A stretch of DNA of 64,000 nt from Polaromonas jejuensis NBRC 106434 (GTDB lineage Bacteria; Pseudomonadota; Gammaproteobacteria; Burkholderiales; Burkholderiaceae_C), in assembly GCF_001598235.1 (NCBI RefSeq), contig NZ_BCYO01000009.1:62001-126000 (forward strand), in the 5' to 3' direction. This document shows, one piece after another, positions 18,874-27,334 of the stretch (positions are counted from its first letter, which is position 1; each line of letters begins with the position of its first letter). The notes under the pieces were generated by a model, which saw only the letters and a list, made by a program, of their open reading frames with translations, was not told the DNA's origin and made no database searches. The position numbers were made by a program, and so were the translations under genes.

Positions 18874-19968
18874 TCAGGCGGTGCGGCGGACTGGAATCAC
18901 CGGCGCTGATGATGTTTCCCGCGCGACCAGCCCGTCGATCAGGCGCCTGGCCCACATCGATCCGGCGTCGATGTTGAGGTTGTAGAACTGGTGGTCCGGG
19001 TGTTCGTCGATGGCGATCTGCTGGGCTTCGAGCACACATTCGTCTTCCCGGAAGATGCCGGCCACGCCCTCGCGCAGCTGGTGCGTCAGGCGCTGCTCGC
19101 CCAGGCAGTAATTGCGCGCGAAAGCCCAGAAGTAATGGCAACTGCCGTCGGTCTCGGGCGTCACGGTGTTGAGCACATAGCCATTCACGCCCTGGCTGCG
19201 GTCGCCTGGCCGACCGTCTTTGGGCGGCGCGCCGGAGCCGGCCTCGGCCACGCCGACGTCGATGTTCACCGTGCACGGCGCCTCGAAGGTGATGATCTGC
19301 CAGCGGTCGACCTTGCCCCTGTAGCCGCGCGCCTGTTCGATTTGCCCCGCCCAGAATGGCGGCGCGTCAATGTTCTCCATCCAGCGCGTGACGGTGGCGG
19401 TGCGGTCGCCGTGCGTCGCCACGAAGGGCGCCTCGGCCACGGCGCGCTGGCCGATGCTGGAGCCGTGCACAAAGGTCTCGTGCGTGAGGTCCATCAGGTT
19501 GTCCACCACCAGGCGGTAGTCGCACTTCACGGTGATCAGCTTGCCGTCGCCGGTCCAGGCCGGGTCGTCGTTCCAGTGCATGTCGGGCACCAGCGCCGGG
19601 TCGGCCTTGGCCGGGTCGCCGGGCCAGATCCAGACAAAGCGGTGTTTTTCCACCACCGGAAACGAGCGCACGCAGGCCGAAGGATTGAGCGTCTGCTGGC
19701 TCGGCATATGGGTGCAGCGGCCCTGCGCGTTGTAGACCAGGCCGTGGTAACCGCAGGTGAGTTCGTCGCCGTTCAGCGAGCCCATGGACAGCGGCAGCAA
19801 CCGGTGCCAACAGGCATCTTCCAGCACGGCCACGTGGCCGTCGGTCTTGCGGAACATCACGACTTTCTGCTTGCAGATGGTGCGCGCCAGCAGCTTGCGG
19901 CCGACTTCCACGTCATAGGCGGCGGCGTACCAGGCGTTCAGCGGAAACGAGGGTTTTTCGGCTTTCAT
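18874..19968 (-). CDS. Rieske non-heme iron oxygenase, VanA/O-demethylase type
   Basis: The terminal oxygenase of a two-component system, 364 residues. The Rieske [2Fe-2S] site is Cys53-x-His55 (DACWHRLLPLS) and Cys72-x-x-His75 (TCGYHGLVYN). The mononuclear iron site is seen in VVDNLMDLTHETFVH, with bridging Asp160 and ligands His163 and His168. Single-subunit enzymes of this shape demethylate methoxy aromatics (vanillate type) to give formaldehyde, or hydroxylate related acids. The partner reductase is at 16834-17853. A perfect GntR-type palindrome lies 9-20 bp upstream of the ATG. The divergent gene encodes a MetE-like protein. Confidence 0.92.
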   Translation of the reverse strand: MKAEKPSFPLNAWYAAAYDVEVGRKLLARTICKQKVVMFRKTDGHVAVLEDACWHRLLPLSMGSLNGDELTCGYHGLVYNAQGRCTHMPSQQTLNPSACVRSFPVVEKHRFVWIWPGDPAKADPALVPDMHWNDDPAWTGDGKLITVKCDYRLVVDNLMDLTHETFVHGSSIGQRAVAEAPFVATHGDRTATVTRWMENIDAPPFWAGQIEQARGYRGKVDRWQIITFEAPCTVNIDVGVAEAGSGAPPKDGRPGDRSQGVNGYVLNTVTPETDGSCHYFWAFARNYCLGEQRLTHQLREGVAGIFREDECVLEAQQIAIDEHPDHQFYNLNIDAGSMWARRLIDGLVARETSSAPVIPVRRTA

Positions 19969-19976
19969 GAATACTC

Positions 19977-19988
19977 AGTGTATACACT
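19977..19988. promoter_or_regulatory. Palindromic GntR-type operator
   Basis: AGTGTATACACT is a perfect 12-bp palindrome that fits the GT-N-AC pattern of GntR-family sites. It sits immediately upstream of the oxygenase ATG, in the 145-bp region shared with the divergent MetE-like gene. The regulator encoded at 18072-18857 is the obvious candidate to bind it. Confidence 0.6.
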
Positions 19989-20113
19989 AGTGGATGAAAA
20001 TCAATGAAAAATGGCATGAATACGGGTTTTTACTAGATTTTTGTATTCAGAAGGATGGCTTGAAAGTGGAATAACATGGCGGCCTTGACTCAATTCCCTT
20101 TCTGGAGACTTCC

Positions 20114-21229
20114 ATGACCGTCAAACTCCCAGCCCGTTACGACCATGTTGGCAGCTTCCTGCGCCCTCTTTACCTGCTGGAGGCGCGTGAGCAAAAGGCC
20201 AGGGGCCAGATCACGCCCGAACAGCTGCGCCAGGTGGAAGATCGGGCCATTGCTGAGATTGTGAAATTCCAGGAAGACCTGGGCCTGAAAAGCATCACCG
20301 ACGGCGAGTTCCGCCGCACCTACTTCCACATCGACTTCCTCGAACAGCTCGGCGGCGTGAAGACCGACATTCCGGTGACCATCCAAAAGCCGGACGGCAC
20401 GCTGGAGCTGGCGCCGCCCGTGATGCGCGTGGTTGACAAGGTCCGTCACGCCAGGGACATCCAGCTGGCCGACTTCCAGTACCTCAAAAGCCAGGTCGGC
20501 GCGGGCAACACGCCCAAGGTCACTATCCCCTCGCCCACCATGCTGCACTTTCGCGGCGGGCGCGCCGGCATCAGCCGGGAGGCCTATCCCGAACTCGACC
20601 CCGCGTTCTACGACGACGTGGCCCAGGCCTATGGTGACGAGTTGCGCAGCCTGGCCGCCGCCGGCTGCACCTATGTGCAGATGGACGACACCAACCTGGC
20701 TTACCTGTGCGACGAGAAAATGCGCGAGGCGGCGCGCCAGCGCGGTGATGACCCCAACGAGCTGCCCCACCGCTACGCCCGGTTCATCAACAAGGTGGTG
20801 GCGCAAAAACCGGCCGGCATGCTGCTGGCCATGCACCTGTGCCGCGGCAACTTCAAGAGCACGCACGCCGCCGCCGGCAACTACGAGCCGGTGGCCGAGG
20901 CCCTGCTCAGGGAAATGGACCTGGACGCCTACTTCCTGGAGTACGACGACAGCCGCAGCGGCGACTTCAGGCCCCTGCGCTATCTGCCCAAGGGCAAGAC
21001 CGTGGTGCTGGGCCTGGTGACCACCAAGTTCGGCGAGCTGGAGGACAAGGACGAGCTCAAGCGCCGCATTGACGCGGCCGCGCGCTACGCGCCGCTGGAG
21101 CAGCTGGCGCTGTCACCGCAGTGCGGCTTCAGCAGCACGGTGCATGGCAATGACATCGCCGTCGAAGCCCAGCGCGCCAAACTGCGTCTGGTGGTGGAGA
21201 CGGCGCAGGAAGTCTGGGGCTCGGCCTGA
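20114..21229 (+). CDS. MetE C-terminal-domain-like methyltransferase
   Basis: The 371-codon gene encodes a protein of the cobalamin-independent methionine synthase catalytic-domain family, without the N-terminal half found in full MetE. The zinc ligands of the family are kept: His241 and Cys243 in AMHLCRGN, Glu276 in YFLEYDD and Cys337 in LSPQCGF. The motif SITDGEFRR near residue 60 and QMDDTNLA near 190 also fit. Stand-alone proteins of this kind use varied methyl donors, not always methyl-folate. It is divergent from the O-demethylase-type oxygenase, so a role in handling methyl groups or C1 units is possible but unproven. Confidence 0.85.
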   Translation: MTVKLPARYDHVGSFLRPLYLLEAREQKARGQITPEQLRQVEDRAIAEIVKFQEDLGLKSITDGEFRRTYFHIDFLEQLGGVKTDIPVTIQKPDGTLELAPPVMRVVDKVRHARDIQLADFQYLKSQVGAGNTPKVTIPSPTMLHFRGGRAGISREAYPELDPAFYDDVAQAYGDELRSLAAAGCTYVQMDDTNLAYLCDEKMREAARQRGDDPNELPHRYARFINKVVAQKPAGMLLAMHLCRGNFKSTHAAAGNYEPVAEALLREMDLDAYFLEYDDSRSGDFRPLRYLPKGKTVVLGLVTTKFGELEDKDELKRRIDAAARYAPLEQLALSPQCGFSSTVHGNDIAVEAQRAKLRLVVETAQEVWGSA

Positions 21230-21362
21230 ACGGGGCGCCGGATGTGGCAAGGCGTCGAATACCCGGCCGCCTGCCAAACCCGGTGCGACGATCTGCGCCG
21301 TGGACATCGCCCCCGGCTTTGTCCACCATGATCGGGCCACTGAAACGGTCTAGCCGCCCGGA

Positions 21363-21935
21363 ATGACTCAACCCATCGAAATCGAAACCCCACGCCTGCG
21401 GCTTCGTCAATGGCGTCCAGCCGACCGGGAACCCTTTGCGGCACTGAACGCCGACCCCAAGGTCATGGAGTTCTTTCCAGCCTTGCTGGACCGGTCGGCC
21501 AGCGACGCCATGGCAGGCCGTTGCGAGTCGCTGATCGCCGGGCGGGGATGGGGATTTTGGGCTGCCGAAATCAAGGCGGCTGGCCAATTCATCGGCTTTG
21601 TCGGTCTGCACACGCCCATGGCCGAATTGCCGTTTTCCCCCTGCGTCGAAATTGGCTGGCGGCTCGCCAGTGACTACTGGGGAAAAGGCTTTGCGACGGA
21701 GGCTGCGGCCGGCGCGCTGGATGTCGCTTTCGGGCGACTTGAACTCTCCGAGATCGTGTCCTTCACCGCGCTCGGCAATCTGCGCTCCCAGTCGGTCATG
21801 CAACGCCTTGGCATGCAGCGCTCATCGACGAACTTCGCGCATCCTGGTGTGCCTGCGGGCAGCCCATTGCGCGAACATTGCCTCTATCGGCTGACCCAGG
21901 CGCAGTGGCGCCGACGACAGCCGGATCAACGCTGA
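21363..21935 (+). CDS. GNAT-family N-acetyltransferase (RimJ/RimL type)
   Basis: A 190-residue acetyl-CoA-dependent N-acetyltransferase. It begins IETPRLRLRQWRPADREPF, the RimJ/RimL-type opening. The acetyl-CoA-binding motif A region reads WGKGFATEAAAGALDVAF (about 103-120), and GNLRSQSVMQRLGM follows as expected. Substrates of such enzymes include ribosomal protein N termini, amino acids and antibiotics; nothing here narrows this. It stands alone downstream of the MetE-like gene. Confidence 0.85.
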   Translation: MTQPIEIETPRLRLRQWRPADREPFAALNADPKVMEFFPALLDRSASDAMAGRCESLIAGRGWGFWAAEIKAAGQFIGFVGLHTPMAELPFSPCVEIGWRLASDYWGKGFATEAAAGALDVAFGRLELSEIVSFTALGNLRSQSVMQRLGMQRSSTNFAHPGVPAGSPLREHCLYRLTQAQWRRRQPDQR

Positions 21936-21967
21936 CCGGCCTGGCCGCATTCGGACTTTAGCTGCTC

Positions 21968-22080
21968 TCATTCCAGCACCAGCGCCTCAATCTCGTCCGC
22001 ACCCATCGGCACGCCGCATACCAGCAGCTCGCATCCTTTGGCGGTGATCCGCGCATCGTTTTCTATGCGGATGCCGATGT
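21968..22080 (-). pseudogene. 3' fragment of an aminopeptidase P gene
   Basis: Read leftward this encodes IGIRIENDARITAKGCELL and continues VCGVPMGADEIEALVLE to a stop. The intact pepP at 32113 ends IGIRIEDDALVTAKGCELL, TRGVPVDADEIEALMRT. DNA similarity is high over about 110 bp and stops abruptly near 22080. Only the last 37 or so codons remain, including one metal-ligand Glu, so it cannot be an enzyme. It is a truncated duplicate or a remnant of a lost paralogue. Confidence 0.8.
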
Positions 22081-22323
22081 ACCGGGGCGCTTTGGGTTGC
22101 CTCCGGCGGATCGTTGCTGCAGGCGCGCGTAATACCCCTAACGCCCATAGCGCGCCGTTCCACTGGGCATCTGCCAATTCGCAGCCGCGCAGTGGCTGGG
22201 ACGGGGCATTCAGGCCGCTCCGTCGTCTGATCTCGGGTGCGCGTGGATAGGGCCAGAGGCTGGACAAAGCGGATCCGGGCCATCCTCCAGCATGGAAGCT
22301 GGTTTCCGCGACGGATGGATTGT
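22081..22323. other. Non-coding stretch, nothing recognised
   Basis: Between the pepP fragment and the promoter at 22324 no gene or motif was recognised. Open frames here are short and show no family resemblance. Confidence 0.5.
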
Positions 22324-22391
22324 CAGGGAAACTACCAACGATATTGTTGACAATAGTGTTGACGATGCTGTTGATGAATTTCTATACTGTC
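22324..22391 (+). promoter_or_regulatory. Promoter with inverted-repeat operator, copy 1
   Basis: A sigma70-like promoter is visible: TTGACG at 22359-22364, 18-bp spacer, TATACT at 22383-22388. Just upstream is ATTGTTGACAAT (22343-22354), followed by a second half-site GTGTTGAC. The whole 68 bp aligns with 27186-27254, which starts the second half of the cluster. It drives the MFS-isomerase-hydantoinase-racemase operon. Confidence 0.6.
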
Positions 22392-22557
22392 ATCATGTTG
22401 TATTGAGGTCGTGCTGCGGAGACGGGCAGATCCTTGCACCAAGGCCGTTGGGTTGCACGTTTCTTGCAGGCACTCATGACCGCTACCCGGACCGGGATAT
22501 TTTCAGTGGCTTGCGTCAATGTCCCGGGTTACAACACAACGAACAGAGGCATTCTTC

Positions 22558-23898
22558 ATGACCATGTCGCCGTCCATGACCGCCGCCGCAGGGGCGCAAC
22601 ACACCGAGGCCGAAATCGACTCGGCCTATAAAAAAATCACCTGGCGCCTGATTCCCTTTCTGGCCTTCCTCTGGCTGCTCGCCTGGATTGACCGGGTCAA
22701 CGTAGGCTACGTCAAGCTCACCATGCTGGACGAGCTCAAATGGAGTGAGTCTGTTTACGGCCTGGGGGCCGGGATTTTCTTCATCGGTTATTTCTTCTTC
22801 GAGATCCCCAGCAACCTGATGCTGCAGAAAATCGGGGCCAAGAAAACGCTGATGCGCATCACCCTGGGATGGGGGGCGACCTGTATCGCGATGGCCTTTG
22901 CCAAGACACCGGAAGTGTTTTATGCGCTGCGCTTCCTGATGGGTGCGTTCGAGGCCGGCTTCCTGCCTGGGGTCATCGTTTACCTGACCTATTGGTACCC
23001 CAGCGGCCGGCGCGCCAAGGTGTTCAGCCTCATCACCGCCGCCTCGGCCCTGTCCAGCGTCGTCGGCGGCCCGCTCGCCGGCAACATTCTCAACCTGATG
23101 GGGGGCTTAAGCGGCCTGTCGAGCTGGCAGTGGGTGTTCCTGATCGAGGGCACGCCCACCGTGCTCGCCGGCATCTTCACCTTCTTCTACCTGACCGATC
23201 ACCCCAAGGACGCCAACTGGCTGACGGCACGTGAAAAGCAGCTGGTGGCGGTCGAACTCGAACGTGACCACAAGGCGCTGGGCCAGCGAGAGCACAGCAT
23301 CTTTGCGGCGCTCAAGGACGTTCGCCTGTGGTTGTTCGTGCTGATCTACTTTTGCATCGTTGCGGCCAATGCGACGCTGAACTTCTATGGCCCCACCCTG
23401 GTCAAGGACCTGGGCTTCACCAACCCGGCCACCATAGGCTGGATCATGTCCGGCGCCTTTCTGCTGGGCGCTGGCGCGCAGATCCTCAACGGCACTCACT
23501 CCGACCGGCAGTGTGAAGTGCGCTGGCATTGCGCCGGCGCCGTGTTGCTGGGTGTGATCGGCATGCTGCTCGTGGCCTTTGCGCAGGGACGCAGCCCGGC
23601 CCTGGTGCTCACCGGGCTGGTGGTGGCCGTCATCGGTACCAGCAGCGCTTTCCCGGTTTTCTGGCAAATGCCCAATCGCCTGCTGACAGGCGCGGCCGCC
23701 GCCGTGGGCATTGCCCTGATCAACTCGATTGCCAACCTGGCCGGCTTTGGCTCGCCCTTCATGCTGTCGGCCATCAAGGCCGCCACGGGCAACCTGACGC
23801 CAGGCCTGTTTGTCATCGCCGCGGTCGAAATGCTGGCCGTGCTGCTCATCATCTGGTTCGTGCCCAAAAATACCGCCGCCAAAGTCAAAACTGCCTGA
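22558..23898 (+). CDS. MFS transporter, anion:cation symporter (ACS) type
   Basis: A 446-residue inner-membrane permease with about 12 helices. The N terminus (YKKITWRLIPFLAFLWLLAW, then IDRVNVGYVKLTM) and the loop NLMLQKIGAKKTLMRI are those of phthalate/tartrate-type ACS permeases, which import organic anions with protons. Upstream starts are possible, but the ATG at 22558 follows an AGAGG ribosome site. It leads a four-gene operon and probably imports the substrate of the enzymes that follow, 11 bp downstream. Confidence 0.85.
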   Translation: MTMSPSMTAAAGAQHTEAEIDSAYKKITWRLIPFLAFLWLLAWIDRVNVGYVKLTMLDELKWSESVYGLGAGIFFIGYFFFEIPSNLMLQKIGAKKTLMRITLGWGATCIAMAFAKTPEVFYALRFLMGAFEAGFLPGVIVYLTYWYPSGRRAKVFSLITAASALSSVVGGPLAGNILNLMGGLSGLSSWQWVFLIEGTPTVLAGIFTFFYLTDHPKDANWLTAREKQLVAVELERDHKALGQREHSIFAALKDVRLWLFVLIYFCIVAANATLNFYGPTLVKDLGFTNPATIGWIMSGAFLLGAGAQILNGTHSDRQCEVRWHCAGAVLLGVIGMLLVAFAQGRSPALVLTGLVVAVIGTSSAFPVFWQMPNRLLTGAAAAVGIALINSIANLAGFGSPFMLSAIKAATGNLTPGLFVIAAVEMLAVLLIIWFVPKNTAAKVKTA

Positions 23899-23909
23899 AA
23901 GACCCAATC

Positions 23910-24638
23910 ATGACCCGACGCAAACGCATAGGCGTGCTCACGCCTTCATCCAACACGGCGCTGGAGCCGCTGACCAGTGCCATGGTCAGCAGCCTGCCGG
24001 GGGTGTCGGCGCACTTCTCGCGCTTCACCGTGACCGAAATCTCCATGCGCGACCAGTCGCTCAACCAGTTCGACGACAGCAAGATATTGGAAGCGGCACG
24101 CCTGTTGGCCGACGCCCATGTCGACGTGATCTGCTGGAGCGGCACCTCCGCCAGCTGGCTTGGCTTCGAGAAGGACCGGCAGCTGTGCGCGCGCATCACC
24201 GAGGTCACCGGCATTCCGGCCACCACCTCGGTGCTGGCGCTCAATGAGATCCTGGCTGCGCAAGGGGCGCGTACCCTGGGCCTGGTGTCGCCTTACGTCG
24301 AAGACGTGCAGCAGCGCATCATTGCCAACTACCGTGGGATAGGCATTGACTGCGTGGCAGAGCAGCACCTGGGCATCACGGTGAACTTCAAGTTCGGCGA
24401 GGTCGAGCCCGACACGCTGCGCGGCATGCTGCGCGAGGCGGCCCGGCAGTGGCCGGAAGCGATGACCGTCATGTGCACCAATCTGCACGCCGCGCAGCTG
24501 GTGGAAGAACTGGAGCGTGAACTCGGCATCCCCATCTACGACTCGGTGGCCACCGTGGTCTGGAAAGCCCTCAAGACCGTCGGTATCGATCCGCGCGAGC
24601 TCAAGGGCTGGGGCCGGCTGTTTCAGGAAGTGGCTTGA
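23910..24638 (+). CDS. Maleate isomerase/Asp-Glu racemase superfamily protein
   Basis: A 242-residue protein of the family that includes maleate cis-trans isomerase and arylmalonate decarboxylase. It opens RKRIGVLTPSSNTALEP, a signature of the group. Both active-site cysteines of isomerases/racemases are present: Cys75 (DVICWSGTSASW) and Cys189 (TVMCTNLHA). Arylmalonate decarboxylases have only the second, so an isomerase or racemase is more likely. It lies between the transporter and a hydantoinase-like gene in one operon. Confidence 0.82.
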   Translation: MTRRKRIGVLTPSSNTALEPLTSAMVSSLPGVSAHFSRFTVTEISMRDQSLNQFDDSKILEAARLLADAHVDVICWSGTSASWLGFEKDRQLCARITEVTGIPATTSVLALNEILAAQGARTLGLVSPYVEDVQQRIIANYRGIGIDCVAEQHLGITVNFKFGEVEPDTLRGMLREAARQWPEAMTVMCTNLHAAQLVEELERELGIPIYDSVATVVWKALKTVGIDPRELKGWGRLFQEVA

Positions 24639-24660
24639 AGCCAGCGCAAGGACAAGCAAG

Positions 24661-26124
24661 ATGAGCATTCCCGCTTTTGACCTGGTGATTCGCAATGCCC
24701 TGGTGGCAACGGCCAGCGACACCTATTCCGCCGACATCGGCATCCAGGGCGGCCGCATCGTGCAGCTGGGCATGGGCCTGGCCGCCGGCGCGCGCGAAAT
24801 CGACGCGCAAGGCCGGGTGGTCACGCCCGGCGGCGTTGACGCCCATTGCCACCTGGACCAGCCCATGGAGGCGCCCGCGCGCATGGCTGACGACTTCAAC
24901 ACCGGCACGCGCTCGGCGGCCTGCGGCGGCACCACCACGGTGATTCCGTTCGCCGCCCAGCACAAGGGCCAGTCGCTGCGCGCGGCCGTCGAGGACTACC
25001 ACCGCCGCGCCGAGGGCCGCGCCCATGTGGACTATGCCTTTCACCTGATCGTCAGCGACCCCACGCCCCAGGTGCTGACCGAAGAGCTGCCAGCGCTGAT
25101 CCGCGAGGGCTACACCTCGTTCAAGATCTACATGACCTACGACGACATGAAGCTCGACGACGGCCAGATGCTGGACGTGCTGGACGTGGCGCGCGAACAC
25201 GGCGCCATGGCCATGATCCACGCCGAGAACGCCGACTGCATCGAGTGGCTGACGCGCCGCCTGGAGGCGGCCGGCCGCACCGCGCCGCGCTTTCATGCCC
25301 TCAGCCGTCCGATGCTGGTCGAGCGCGAGGCAACGCACCGCGCCATCGCGCTGGCCGAGCTGGTCGACGTGCCCATCATGGTCGTGCATGTCTCGGGGCG
25401 CGAGGCGGTCGAGCAGATCCGTTCGGCCCGCAGCCAAGGCCTCAAGGTGTTCGCTGAAACCTGCCCGCAGTACCTGTTCCTGACCGCGGAGGACCTCGGC
25501 GTGGATGACAGTTACCAGGGCGCGCGCTGCATCTGCAGCCCGCCGCCGCGCGACAAGCGCAACCAGCAGGTGATCTGGGATGGCCTGGCCGATGGTCTGT
25601 TCACGATTTTTTCCTCCGACCACGCGCCCTTCAAATACGACGCGCCCGAAGGCAAGAAACCGGAGGGCAAGGAGGTGGCGTTCCGCCATATTCCCAACGG
25701 CATTCCGGGCCTGGAAACCCGCATGCCGCTGCTGTATTCCGAAGGCGTGCTGGGCGGGCGCATCACGCTCAACCGCTTTGTCGAACTCACCGCCACCAAC
25801 CCGGCCAAGGCCTATGGGCTGCACCCGCGCAAGGGCACGATTGCCGTGGGCAGCGACGCCGACCTGGTGATCTGGGACGAGCGCCCGGTGACCATCCGCA
25901 ACGCGCAGCTGCACCACGAGGTGGACTACACGCCTTACGAGGGCATTCGCCTGCAGGCCTGGCCGGCGTACACGCTGGCGCGCGGCGAGGTGGTCTGGGA
26001 CGGCCGGGATTTCCATCCGCGTCAGGGTGGCGGCCAGTTCCTGCGCTGCGAAACGCCTTCCTTGCTGCCGCGCCGGCCGAAACCCGGCCAGGCCTCTGTT
26101 TCCCAGCCCGATACCGATAGATAG
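24661..26124 (+). CDS. Dihydropyrimidinase/D-hydantoinase-like cyclic amidohydrolase
   Basis: A 487-residue amidohydrolase opening cyclic amide or imide rings. The binuclear metal site of the family can be followed: DAHCHLDQP (two His), the Lys to be carboxylated in SFKIYMTY, His in MIHAEN, His in VVHVSGRE, and Asp in FSSDHAPF. The N and C ends form the beta-sandwich (NALVATASD, TIAVGSDADLVIWD). Substrates in the family include dihydropyrimidines, hydantoins and cyclic imides. The usual partner carbamoylase is absent, which argues for another ring compound. The start is the ATG at 24661, 22 bp after the previous gene. Confidence 0.88.
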   Translation: MSIPAFDLVIRNALVATASDTYSADIGIQGGRIVQLGMGLAAGAREIDAQGRVVTPGGVDAHCHLDQPMEAPARMADDFNTGTRSAACGGTTTVIPFAAQHKGQSLRAAVEDYHRRAEGRAHVDYAFHLIVSDPTPQVLTEELPALIREGYTSFKIYMTYDDMKLDDGQMLDVLDVAREHGAMAMIHAENADCIEWLTRRLEAAGRTAPRFHALSRPMLVEREATHRAIALAELVDVPIMVVHVSGREAVEQIRSARSQGLKVFAETCPQYLFLTAEDLGVDDSYQGARCICSPPPRDKRNQQVIWDGLADGLFTIFSSDHAPFKYDAPEGKKPEGKEVAFRHIPNGIPGLETRMPLLYSEGVLGGRITLNRFVELTATNPAKAYGLHPRKGTIAVGSDADLVIWDERPVTIRNAQLHHEVDYTPYEGIRLQAWPAYTLARGEVVWDGRDFHPRQGGGQFLRCETPSLLPRRPKPGQASVSQPDTDR

Positions 26125-26136
26125 GGAGAGCACCGC

Positions 26137-26892
26137 ATGAAAATCCTGCTGATCAACCCCAACATTTCCCACAGCGTGTCGGACCTGATTGCCTCGGAAG
26201 CGCGGCGCGCGGCGTCGCCGGGAACGCAGATCGAGGTGGTCACCGCACCTTTCGGCGTGGCCTACATCGAAACCCGCTTCGAGGCGCTGATCGGCGCTTA
26301 CGCCGCAGCCCAGCTCGCGGCCGAGCATGAAGCCAGGTATGACGCACTGGTCATCGCGGCCTTTGGCGACCCCGGCCTGGCCGGCATCCGGGAGGCGGTC
26401 GACATTCCGGTGCTCGGGCTGACCGAGGCCGCGCTCATGAGTGCCTGCATGCTCGGCAAGCGGTTTTCCATCATCGCCATCTCCCGCCGCATCACCGCGT
26501 GGTACCGGGAAACGGTGCAATCCAATGGCCTGGAAGGCCGCCTGGCCAGCATACGCTGCCTGGACCAGCCGCTGCGCGACATCGGCGCGGTGCAGGAAGA
26601 CCATGAAACCCGGCTGCGCGAGCTGTGCCTCAAGGCGGTCGAAGAAGACGGCGCCGACGTGCTGATCATTGCAGGCGCGCCGCTGGCAGGCCTGGCGCGT
26701 TCTATCCGCGCCGACATTCCCGTGCCCCTGGTCGACGGCGTATCCAGCGCCGTCAGGCACGCCGAGACATTGATTGCATTGGCGCCCGGCCGGGCGCGGG
26801 CTGGCAGTTTCGCGGCGCCGCCGCACAAGCCCAACCAGGGCTTGTCACCGGCCCTTCAGGCCCTGCTCGCGCGCGAACGTCCCGCGGCCTGA
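26137..26892 (+). CDS. Asp/Glu/hydantoin racemase-family protein lacking both catalytic cysteines
   Basis: A 251-residue protein beginning MKILLINPNISHSVSDLI, typical of hydantoin and allantoin racemases. In true racemases two cysteines act as acid and base, in contexts like ACFxDPGL and LGCAG. Here the positions read IAAFGDPGL (Ala75) and IAGAPLAGL (Ala181). The fold is otherwise well kept, with LTEAALMSACMLGKRFSI in the middle. It is the last gene of the operon, 12 bp after the hydantoinase with a good ribosome site (AGGGAGAG). It may catalyse a non-racemase reaction or bind a ligand. Confidence 0.82.
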   Translation: MKILLINPNISHSVSDLIASEARRAASPGTQIEVVTAPFGVAYIETRFEALIGAYAAAQLAAEHEARYDALVIAAFGDPGLAGIREAVDIPVLGLTEAALMSACMLGKRFSIIAISRRITAWYRETVQSNGLEGRLASIRCLDQPLRDIGAVQEDHETRLRELCLKAVEEDGADVLIIAGAPLAGLARSIRADIPVPLVDGVSSAVRHAETLIALAPGRARAGSFAAPPHKPNQGLSPALQALLARERPAA

Positions 26893-27185
26893 AGCAAAGC
26901 CTTCTCCGGCGTGCCGGGTCCGCATCCCGGCAGTGCGGCCTTGCCTGAGCGGGAGTCGGCGCAAGAACACAGAAACCTGGTGCCTTGACAAAACGGGTCT
27001 TCGCCCCCTTTGCACAGCAGCGCAGCAGCGCGACAGCCGTGAAGCGTACGGCCAAGGCCCAGACCTTGCAGTTCCCATGACTTCACTCACATCACAAAAA
27101 GTCGGCCAGCAGAAGAGTGGCTCATTCATGGCGCCGGACCTTGGCCGCGTCATTCTGGCGGCGTGATTTCGATTCGCCGGCGCAT
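26893..27185. other. Non-coding stretch, nothing recognised
   Basis: About 290 bp between the end of the first operon and the second promoter. No gene, terminator or repeat could be supported. Short open frames exist on both strands without family resemblance. Confidence 0.5.
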
Positions 27186-27254
27186 CAGGGAAATCACCAA
27201 CAAAGTTGTCGATATAAATGTAGACATTGTTGTCAACAATTTATAGACTGACTT
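27186..27254 (+). promoter_or_regulatory. Promoter with perfect inverted-repeat operator, copy 2
   Basis: The region contains ATTGTTGTCAACAAT (27226-27240), a perfect palindrome with 7-bp arms around one T. It aligns over about 68 bp with 22324-22391, both starting CAGGGAAA and ending near a TATA box (TATAGA at 27242-27247 here). The palindrome overlaps the likely promoter spacer, so binding would block transcription. The GntR gene at 31350 is the nearest candidate regulator. Confidence 0.6.
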
Positions 27255-27334
27255 CAACAGCCGGGGTGTTTCCTTGCTGTGCCCGGAAAACCCCGCAATC
27301 CTGCGGATCAGGAAGTTTGATTGGAGACCACAAA

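Noticed and set aside
24601-26826. Long open frame opposite the hydantoinase and racemase genes (741 codons)
   Set aside because: Antisense shadow without motifs; the sense genes carry complete metal-site motifs.
26845-27153. Open frame of about 100 codons on the minus strand in the gap between the two catabolic operons
   Set aside because: Cys/Arg-rich composition, no ribosome site and overlap with other equally open frames suggest non-coding DNA.
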